A DNA stretch of 64,000 nt from Manduca sexta (Eukaryota > Arthropoda > Insecta > Lepidoptera > Sphingidae): the NCBI RefSeq assembly GCF_014839805.1, contig NC_051119.1, forward strand, positions 1,428,743-1,492,742, read 5' to 3'. Below the pieces are notes generated by a model, which saw only the letters and a program-made list of their open reading frames with translations, ran no database searches and had not been told where the DNA came from. This document shows, piece by piece, positions 55,590 to 64,000 of this stretch (position 1 is its first letter; every line of letters starts with the position of its first letter). The position numbers were made by a program, and so were the translations under genes.

Positions 55590-56329
55590 TTTATCTGGGG
55601 GTTATTATATCTTTATACTATAACAAAAAATCTTTGATTGTATAGAAACATTTACGTAATGTTGGTAAACGCTTTATAAACGATAGCGCTGTCTTAATAT
55701 ACTTACAGTCACTAGGTATCATCAGCCTTTGTACTAAATACAGGTCTTGCTAAAGATTTTCATACTAACTTGAAACGGCCTGCATCCGACGCGTTCCAAA
55801 ACCTTTATCACTTAAGTATTGTTATTCCCTATAGGGTCATTCGTCTCTATTAACCCCCGACATTGGGTATTTAAAAAGTGTATGTTGACATTTAGGTTTT
55901 TCCTTCCTTGCATAAATTTAAATGTAGCCTAACCAGGAAAATAAAAAACCGGCTAAGGACTCGCCATTTTTGTGCCTCGTTTTAAATTAGCGTTGCTAAT
56001 ACAAGGAATTAGTTGTTATTTTACTCAGTGGTTGAAATTCCACCATCCAAGTCAATATATTTGTAACACACATAATTATACTTACTAGGTACATTTTATT
56101 TTAGTGCACGCCTTTTATTTGAACTCTAATGATGCCAAATCTCACTCCTTCGGCGCAATATGCTCAAAAAGGTGTATAAAGCTTTTTCTTTTATACAAAC
56201 ATGGCGAAGTTTTTCTGAAGTCTCCTAATACACGTTATAATATTTTACTTAAAAGGAGACTTCATACCTTTAAGTGAAATTTAACCTATAGTGGTTAACG
56301 AAAATAAACATGTTTTCATTCTTTAACAT
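55590..56329. other. AT-rich putative intron sequence
   Basis: Only a small block at 56135-56185 (CCAAATCTCACTCCTTCGGC) recurs, diverged, at 44250. Otherwise nothing is recognised. Confidence 0.35.
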
Positions 56330-56592
56330 TTTTTTTTATTTATTGCTTTGAATGACCAGACGATCTTGCCGTTCGCCTTATGGTCAGCGATACAACCGCC
56401 CATAAACTACAAAGTATTGTTTGGTATTCCACTGCATGTTAAGTCTCATTATATCCAGTAGTTACACGGGCTACAATGTCCTCCAAACCGGAATAAAACA
56501 GTGACTACATACTGCTGCTTGGCGGCAGAAATAGACATTGCGGTGGTACCTACCCAGGCGGACTCTCGCATATGAGAGATCTACCACCAGTA
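56330..56592 (-). repeat. Retroelement 3'-tail repeat Y, internally deleted
   Basis: T run then TTGCTTTGAATGACCAGACG, CTCCAAACCGGAATAAAACA and ACCCAGGCGGACTCTCGCAT, ending CCACCAGTA. About 50 bases are missing from the middle. Confidence 0.78.
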
Positions 56593-56824
56593 TGTAGTAC
56601 ATGTAGCGTTTTCGACCCCCCTGCCTCACTTTGCAATCAGTATTATCAGTACTGACTGTAATAAATATGTGAAGAATGTTGTGCTGATAAGAATTACCGG
56701 AATTGTAACACACTAGTGTCATGTGACATTGTACACACTTTTACGTATTATCTTTTCTTTGAAAATATGTTATGTGAGTTAAGCAACTGTCGGATATTTT
56801 TTGGTAGCTTACTTTTTATTATTT

Positions 56825-57070
56825 ACTAGTTGACCCGACAGACGTTGTCCCGTCTTAACTATGAATTTGCAGTTTTCTGTCAATCGCTGAAATTAACTTT
56901 TCTTAAATTTTCTAACGTTCCGCTCAACTTCATTAATTTTTTCTTTCATAAGGTCCTTCAATACAACAATAACAAACACAACAAAAAAAAAATAGTGAAA
57001 TCGGTCCAGCCGTTCACGCGTAATGGCGTAACCAACGGAAATAGGGATTCATTTTTATATAATATATAGA
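56825..57070 (-). mobile_element. Complete short Helitron family B
   Basis: Reversed 3' end ACTAGTTGACCCGACAGACG, reversed 5' end CATTTTTATATAATATATAG plus A. 246 bp, partner of 47247-47493. A (TTTA)n tract follows at 57071-57090. Confidence 0.78.
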
Positions 57071-57204
57071 TTTATTTATTTATTTATTTAACCACGACCA
57101 TGATATGTAAAAACGAAGCAAAAAAAAGAAATAAAATCAATACCCAAAAAACGAAACTAGACATCTAGAACGCTTTTGCTAGTAACATACATGTATTTAA
57201 TATC

Positions 57205-57376
57205 CGCCCGGATAGTGACCACCGTACACAAGGTGTTAAAACCCGCCATAGTGGCACACGTGTATCGCGTTCTGGGATCAGCCTGTGTCCGGTTTAATTG
57301 TGTCGACTGTCGAGTGGTAATCATCTATCAGTCGACATTCTACTGGACGCTACTGCACTTACATCAGGTGCAGTAA
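57205..57376 (+). repeat. Repeat X
   Basis: CCGCCCGGATAGTGACCACC, GTACACAAGGTGTTAAAACC, CGCGTTCTGGGATCAGCCTG and CTATCAGTCGACATTCTACT, ending TCAGGTGCAG. Confidence 0.78.
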
Positions 57377-57881
57377 AAGTCTCTTTGCCGACCTCGTATA
57401 AGACCCCCATTCGAGACACATGTAAACAATTTAAAGAAAAGAATGCAACAAAATACCGAACTAAAGAATTTTAATCGCACTCCATATAAAATGTGCCGAC
57501 GGTATGTGAGTATAAGGTAGTAAAACCCCAAGGCCGAGTCTGCATTGATAATTTATTATCAATGAAGTGATTCATTCGAGAGAAAAAATCTTCGCGATAC
57601 GCGATTATGGGCCGGAAAATACCATACTTAATTCATGGACATTTTTATTACGTTTCGGTGAAGTGATGTTGAATCTTTTTAGAAAAAAATATACTACCTA
57701 AGCTAGATACATCCATAAACAAACATAAGGAAACAATGTACAGAGTTCAATTTTATTAGTCACCCAATCCAAAACATTGGTAACCATATACATATCTGTA
57801 ATCTTCATTTATGTTTTATGTGTTAGTTTTTTTTAGGCGGTATTTATTTATTTTTTTGTGTTGATAATAACAAATAGTTTG

Positions 57882-57979
57882 TCTTGATGGCGCAATTGTA
57901 TTGCGCACGCGGTGTGACTATCGCGCTGGTGTGTTACACGTCTGCCTACCGCTGGAAAGAGAAAAAGGCGTGATGCTAT
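57882..57979 (+). repeat. SINE family B, head and tail only
   Basis: Head GTCTTGATGGCGCAATTGTA joined to the tail CGTCTGCCTACCGCTGGAAA and AAGGCGTGATGCTATG. The middle (about 150 bp) is deleted. Confidence 0.6.
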
Positions 57980-58920
57980 GAATTTATGTATGAAATACAA
58001 AATCCACCAAACCCAACACAAAAACACTACTGAAAAAGTGACGGGAAAGCGAATTCCGCAATTTTATTTACTCGATAACCTTAATAGTAGTAGAGCAATT
58101 ACTCGCGAATTTACCCATAAAGAATCTCATACGTATTTTGTTATAATTATGCAAAAATGCATAACATTAAACGGAAAGGCGTCTGAGGTCTGTGACGCGA
58201 ATTGAAGTCTTCCGTGTCGTGTGACGTCTACCCGTTTATAAGCTTTGTTACTAGTGGTCTTTAACATACATAGTGCTACAAAATACAGGAATTTTGTCAC
58301 TCCTGTCTCTCTTTTCGAAGGTAATCTTTATCATAGTTCACAAGTTTTGTAAGGTCTCATGTCCACTTTATTACATTTCACCAGCTTTGTAACGTCTTGT
58401 GTCCAAGACTGGTCTATCGTTTTGTATCGGACAATAGGCTTGATGATAAAGTGCTGAAATTCCAGATGTTTCTATAATATATTTAAAGAAAAATATATTT
58501 TTCTTGGATGAAAATATTCCCGCGCACCGCCATTGTGATGGTTCGACCATAGACCTATGATACCATTAATTTTGTAATCTGTGGTCGAATCGTTAAGCTA
58601 TAAAGCATGTAGCTGTGAAGAAAAAACAATTTATTTTGTTACAGATAGAGCTAATTACTGTAGAGGTGATTTTGGAATCAACATCTTGATCTCGATTAAT
58701 GACGTTAAATGTCGTTTCTTTTCTTACAGGTAAAGTTTTATTACTAAATACTTTTGTTTATATGAATCATACACGTAAACACAATAAACCTTTTCTTACA
58801 GGGAAACTCAATTGTGTTTTGAATGACGTCCAAATCACTAGAAACTAAATCTTATAGGTATTCGATGTTACTGGAAAACTTACCAAAACAATGATACAAT
58901 AGGTCCCCCCTTCTCCGAGG
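57980..58920. other. Unassigned putative intron sequence
   Basis: The frame 57978-58205 has no domain-like features. Nothing else is recognised. Confidence 0.35.
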
Positions 58921-58921
58921 G

Positions 58922-59225
58922 AATTCGTGTGCATTCGATTTCCTCACTTAATGCACGCTCATGTACTGTGGGATATTTGTCACGGCCCTAGGAACACAGT
59001 TCAGTGTGTATTCCTCATAGGTGTAATTCACATTGGGGCTTATAAAGGCTCGCGAGCATTTCCTGGCTTTCTCCCCTCCTCCCATTCTAAGATGGTTCCC
59101 TGTCCTTCCCCCACTCTACCTTCCCAGCTATCCCCTTCCAACTTACCTCGAGTTCCCTGCAGTCACTAGGCCGTGGGATTCCAGTATACCATTCGAAGGT
59201 GTCCCTGGTGCTGAGGCCCATACTA
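58922..59225 (-). repeat. Repeat W, inverted relative to 43335
   Basis: TTATAAAGGCTCGCGAGCAT, TTTCTCCCCTCCTCCCATTC, CCACTCTACCTTCCCAGCTA and GCCGTGGGATTCCAGTATAC are the reverse complement of 43335-43655 blocks. The two overlapping ORFs (58927, 59033) are incidental. Confidence 0.6.
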
Positions 59226-59499
59226 AAAAAACACAAAAGGTTGTTTACATGGTATTTTATTTTATTTTATTCAAAAGGAACAGAAAACACTTACACATTA
59301 AATAAGTAAAGGGTAAAGTTACACATGTACTGCATAAATAAATATGTACCCAACAACACTGTTCACAGTTTAACAGAAAACTTTACAAAGAAGCAACAAA
59401 CGTCTATAAGTCATAGGTATGAGAAAATCTCAAGCCTGCAATATTTAATTAGTCGAAAACAAAACGGTTATACTCATGTTTAAAAAGTAGTCGGAATCG

Positions 59500-59600
59500 C
59501 CTAACAGTTTCGACCTATTAAGTAGGTCATCCTCAGGGGCGAGTACTAAGAGGATGTCGCGTCGCGGAGGCCTCTCGATCACTGAATCACTGAAACCGTG
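59500..59600. repeat. Interspersed repeat fragment
   Basis: CCTAACAGTTTCGACCTATT, AAGTAGGTCATCCTCAGGGG and CGTCGCGGAGGCCTCTC form a block I associate with DNA-transposon-type repeats in moths. Only one copy is in the window; class uncertain. Confidence 0.35.
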
Positions 59601-60420
59601 TTGTTTTCGACTAATTTAATTTGTCTCGCGTAAGTTTTAATAATATTACTGCGATATTCAGTTTAAAAATACATTAGTAAAAAGTAAGTTATAAATTGAT
59701 TTTTAAATTTTGCTTTGTGTACCAAATGTATGCACCTTAATGAGTACCACAAGCTTTTAATGACTCAGTAGGCTTAAAAAAACAATAATTTTCAAACACT
59801 CTTCAGGTAATGAATCACAATGTCACACGATGTCGACATCAGCCATTAGTCCTTACGTAACGTTATATTTTGTTTACGTGAAGAGATCAATGACCTGCCA
59901 CGTGAATCTGAATCATTGCGGGTAACACCGAATCATATAGTATTTGTTAAACAAGTCTTATTTAGTGACATATATACTATAGATACGTGGGTTCGATTCC
60001 TAAATTGGACAACAGACAACCTTCGAAGAAGATTGATGTCAGATAGGCGGTCAATAAACTATGCAAATCTAAATATAGACCTTGTAAAAGTCGCCGGTAC
60101 TAGCTTGATACAGTCAGCTTGTAAAAGGTCGGTCAGGATATCTTTAAGGGAGAGCTACTTTCAGTGGACTTCCAAAACATGGAGAACATTAAAAAAATAA
60201 AACCTTTCTGCCACATGTCATCCATCGCATACAGTTACGTAATATACCGTAAAATAGCAAAGCACCAATGTAAAATACTTCATATTTTATCCATATCGCG
60301 ATTTACACGATTTAATGCACGTATTAGCGTATTTAATACAAATATGTTAATTTTGTATTAATATCTAAGGACGCTGTGACTTGTCACACGGACATTTCAA
60401 ATAAGACGTCTTTATTACAA
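59601..60420. other. Unassigned putative intron sequence
   Basis: The open frame 59916-60200 (94 codons) has no recognised domain and lies in ordinary AT-rich sequence. It is not called as a gene. Confidence 0.35.
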
Positions 60421-61213
60421 ACTGTCTCCATACCAAATTTTATCCTAATACGTTGGGTAGTTTTTGAGTTTAACACGTTCGGGAAGACCGATGCAGCGGG
60501 GGACTTTGTTTTATGATATATTTTTGTAGAACTTTTTAAGAGGAACAATCCCGTCATACATTATTGTTTCATAACTTTAACCGTTTACGCAGCGCAAGCA
60601 ACAGAAGCTCTCAAAACTAATAAATTGTCCCCGTTTTTGCATCATGTTTCATTACTGCTCCGCTCCTATGGGTCATAGCGAGACGATATATATAGCCTAT
60701 AGCATTCCAGGAACAAAGGGCTGTCCAACACAAAAAGAATTATTCAGTTCAAACTCCTAGTTTCTGAGATTAGCCATTACTGCTCTGCTCCTATTAGTCA
60801 TAGCGTGATGATATATAGCCTATAGCACTTCACGAACAAAAGGCTATCCAACGCAAAAAGAATTTTTCAGTTTGGACCGGTAGTTCTTGAGATTAGCCAT
60901 TACTGCTCCGCTCCTATTGGGTATAGCGTGATGATATATAGCTTATAGCACTCCACGAACAAAGGGCTATCCAACGCAAAAGAATTTTTCAGTTCGGACC
61001 GGTAGTTCCTGAGATTAGGCATTACTGCTCCGCTCCTATTGGGTATAGCGTGATGATATATAGCCTATAGCACTCCACGAACATAGGGCTATCCAACGCA
61101 AAAAGAATTTTTCAGTTTGGACCGGTAGTTCCTGAGATTAGCGCGTTCAAACAAACAAACAAACAAACAAACAAACAAACTCTTCAGCTTTATACAATAG
61201 TATAGAGTATAGA
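60421..61213 (-). mobile_element. Helitron family A with minisatellite, 3'-truncated
   Basis: It starts abruptly inside the family (CTCCATACCAAATTTTATCC). It has ATGCAGCGGGGGACTTTGTT, then four minisatellite units of about 122 bp (60650-61140), a (CAAA)n tract of ten repeats (61147-61180) and the reversed 5' end CTTTATACAATAGTATAGAG. The GC hairpin end is missing. Confidence 0.78.
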
Positions 61214-61477
61214 TTGGTAACAACTTTTGGAGCACATATTTGGTCCTGATGTTGTGTATATAACTAACTATACTGTTTAATGTCTTTATACTAAACTAAT
61301 AAATGTTGAAACAACTATCAACTAATCAAATATTTAGTTTAATGTCTGTTAGTTGGCAACGACTACTCACTAGAAATTGTCAACTAAATTACTAAACTAA
61401 ACTCTAGTGTCATTTATTGCTGTTCTCTGTCAGTAATACTGTACCCGCCAGTGAGCGCTGTATGATAGCTGATACTC

Positions 61478-61660
61478 TAATTTATTTATTTATTTAAGGA
61501 CCTCCAACGAACGATACACGGCATATAATAAAAACAATGTCGTAGCATTATTACAAATTAAAATGTGACGTGCTCCTTCAATTATAGAAGACCACAGTAT
61601 GCAAATTTATATATTGATACAGCGGCTTTTATATATTAATATTATTTAGTTATTTATGTT
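61478..61660 (-). repeat. Retroelement-tail-like repeat
   Basis: TTTATTTATTTATTTAAGGA followed by CCTCCAACGAACGATACACG and TAATAAAAACAATGTCG is a pattern seen at the tails of lepidopteran non-LTR elements. Single copy here; low certainty. Confidence 0.35.
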
Positions 61661-63078
61661 TATACTTAGATGATGATCTGTTATTGGTAAATGTGGCTTG
61701 ATTTAGCAAAAGCTCACATGCTTCTAAACGTACCATTCAGGCCGACCTTGCTTTTTCTGAGACTTTTTAGGTCCTAAGTCCTAACTATATTTTTGTAAGT
61801 AATTATTGACGTGCTTCAATCATATTGTCGTGTTATTAGTTCGCCATATAATATAATATTCCTATAGATACTACATTTAATGATATAGGTAAATCGAAAG
61901 TTCCTTCTAGTCACCACAAGACATTATATCTTAGTGCGAAGTAAACAGTAAAAAAAGTGCACAAAAAAAAACAAAATCAGATTATTAATATCCTTTATTG
62001 CACCGGCATTGTCCGATATCAAATTAGATTAAAAATGGCGGTCACCTTCTCAAGGAAGCCTGCATATTTGTAAACAATAGCAAGCTATCGTTCGGTTACC
62101 TTATAAATTATTGAATATGTGACTCATCCGCGGATTCCTCCGCCATTTTGCCGGATTACTCACCATCTGCTGTCTCTTTCTGATGCTCTTTCTCGCTCTA
62201 AATGTTAAGCAACTGCTTAGCGACTTCAGTTATCTCATTATCGGTTATCTACAATTATAAGGAATTATTTATCTCTATAATTACTTTATCAATCTAATTA
62301 TTTATTATCAATATGCGACTAGCTTCTTCTCATGGCTTTGTTGATTAGCCCGTTCCTCGGGAAAAACAGAAACCCTATAGAACTCACGGAACAGGTAGCT
62401 TCATATTAGCGAAATCATTTTAAAAGGACTAGTGATTTTAAAGATTATCCTTTCCATTAAAACTGACAAATTTCACTCCTATATTAGTATATGATATTAT
62501 CTGTAAATGTAGGAAAATACGTATCGTTCAATAAAGGCGATAATAATTTAATTATTTTTTATCAAAACATTTGACAAGATAGTGTTGAAGATATAAGTCT
62601 TAAAATTATTGTGCAATGAGTACGCAAAATTGATATGCTTACTTACTGTTTTTTTTTTTATTAGCAGTGTTTTTGTATTATAAATCGGCAAACGAACGAA
62701 TAGGTTACTTACTTAATTTTGAGTTATCAGTAACTTATAAACGATTACAATACCAGAAGAATGTTGAATGCGCTACACAACATAAATAAATAAAAGTCAC
62801 TGAATTGGAGGTCATTTGAAATTTTGAATATATTAATGGAGTAGTCAATCCGCAACTATTTTTCATGGTCGTTAAATACACGTCTACCTCCACTTTGCCA
62901 CGAAGAGAACTTTAAATGTAAGTTACAGGGTAGTAGTATATACTTATTGTAGGGTTTAGTGCGACGTCTTAACAATGAAGGGAGCAATGCCAGTCTATTT
63001 ATTAAAAAATCACTACCACCCACCGCTATGCAATGTATGAGATATACCAGGTTGTTACGAAATTATCATTTTTTTAAC
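61661..63078. other. Unassigned putative intron sequence
   Basis: AT-rich; nothing recognised. No methyltransferase exon found on either strand. Confidence 0.35.
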
Positions 63079-63438
63079 ACTAGCTGACCCGGCGAACTTC
63101 GGACCGCTTAGCAGTCGACATATTGACATTAATATTTATACGACACTAACGTCACTCAATTGTTTTGCCTTGCCGGAACCCTTCCACTAACACTAAACTT
63201 TATGGTATGGTATTAAAGTTCAAATTGACTTTTAAGTATTATTACGAATCTTTTGTATGTGAATATAGAAAAGTTTTGTTTTTAGACTTTTTCAAGCAAT
63301 TTTTTAAATTTTTCTCTAAATAAGAACCATCCTCGTACTTCAACGAATATTATTAAAAAAGAATTAGCGAAATCGGTTCAGCTGCTCTAGAGATTTGCGC
63401 TTAGCAACACATTCAACGATTCATTTTTATATTATAGA
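63079..63438 (-). mobile_element. Helitron family B member with both ends
   Basis: Reversed 3' end ACTAGCTGACCCGGCGAACT. The internal block GCGAAATCGGTTCAGCTGCT. Reversed 5' end GATTCATTTTTATATTATAG plus A. 360 bp, non-coding. Confidence 0.72.
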
Positions 63439-63862
63439 TAACCATCATACTATCTAGCGTAGGTTTAATAGTCTAGCAAAGGCTGGCTTTTACAAACACA
63501 CCTGTCTTGGGCGGAATATACGTAAGCCGTAAGAGTAGCGAGCAAGAAAGTGACTAATGAATATACGGGAATCGAACTTGCGTGAAGTTCACTATGTGTA
63601 TCGTAAAGTGTAAATTCCGAGGTCGACGCGACCTCCATTATCGCGTGACCTCGCCCCGGCCAGCGCTCTCTATTACTGAGACTGATCGAGTGTTAGATCT
63701 ACAAACGCATGTAAGTTTCTTGAAACAAATTAACTTAAGATATTATAATATCTTACTGTCGTATGTTCAGAAATATCACTGGATGTTTTATTCTTAGACA
63801 CATTGTAAAGCTAAATGTACTTGCTTCCCTAACGAAATATGTGTTTATATAAGTAACTTAAT
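63439..63862. other. Interval with a weak exon candidate
   Basis: A GC-richer stretch (63600-63710) is open in the frame starting at 63582 and meets a consensus donor CAT|GTAAGT at 63710/63711. The peptide (RRDLHYRVTSPRPALSITET in part) is not recognised and does not match the expected next segment of ETFBKMT. Confidence 0.25.
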
Positions 63863-64000
63863 ACTAGCTTTTGCTCGCGGCTTCGCCCGCGTGAAGGAGT
63901 TTAGCGGGATAATTTTTTTTCCGACTTAAGTACTTGATGTGTATCGTTATATTATGACCAAAATACACAAAATCGTTATAAATTGTAGCCTATGTGTTAT
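63863..64000 (-). mobile_element. Helitron family A, runs off the window
   Basis: Reversed 3' end ACTAGCTTTTGCTCGCGGCT followed by TCGCCCGCGTGAAGGAGTTT, with an intact CGCGG/CCGCG hairpin and CTAGT. The 5' end lies beyond 64000. Confidence 0.75.

Noticed and set aside
57978..58205. Frame containing YLLDNLNSS, considered as the next ETFBKMT exon
   Set aside because: Resemblance to the expected YLLDNP segment is limited to a few residues and no cofactor-binding motif follows.
59916..60200. 94-codon plus-strand frame that looks superficially protein-like
   Set aside because: No recognised motif, no splice context and no composition shift; not enough to call a gene or a LINE remnant.

Overview
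The window looks like a stretch of a moth or butterfly (Lepidoptera) nuclear genome. It is AT-rich, has one vertebrate/insect-type split coding exon, and is otherwise almost wall-to-wall transposable-element debris of types typical of Lepidoptera. These are rolling-circle (Helitron-type) non-autonomous elements ending in CTAGT, tRNA-headed SINEs, 5'-truncated non-LTR retroelement tails, a hAT-type MITE and one other TIR element. The species cannot be named from this sequence, and the lineage call is an inference from the repeat families.

Layout. (1) 1-11794 is the first copy of a long direct duplication, cut off at its right end by a 500-N assembly gap (11795-12294). (2) 12295-22031 is sequence seen once, holding degraded SINEs, retroelement tails, an RTE-like reverse-transcriptase remnant and a Helitron with an internal minisatellite. 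(3) 22032-36800 is the second copy of the duplication. It is nearly identical over long blocks but differs by several clean insertions and deletions: a hAT MITE and a SINE only in copy 1, and a poly(A) retroelement with 16-bp target-site duplication, a nested Helitron block and a further repeat only in copy 2. (4) 36800-50000 is single-copy, AT-rich DNA with two LINE reverse-transcriptase remnants and scattered repeats. (5) 50042-50229 is the only convincing protein-coding segment, an exon of an ETFBKMT/METTL20-type mitochondrial lysine methyltransferase on the plus strand, with a splice acceptor (or start) and a splice donor. (6) 50230-64000 is probably its intron, packed with nested Helitrons, a TIR element, SINEs and retroelement tails; no further exon was recognised.

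The main structural message is that the duplication is probably two allelic haplotypes placed in tandem by the assembler. Homology is already running at window position 1, the first copy dies in an N gap inside a repeat, and the copies differ by recent transposon presence/absence and a low level of point changes. A true segmental duplication is the alternative. I looked for an undescribed biological system (operon-like clusters, arrays, novel conserved ORFs) and did not find one. The longest ORFs are non-coding, repeat-derived or run through the N gap.
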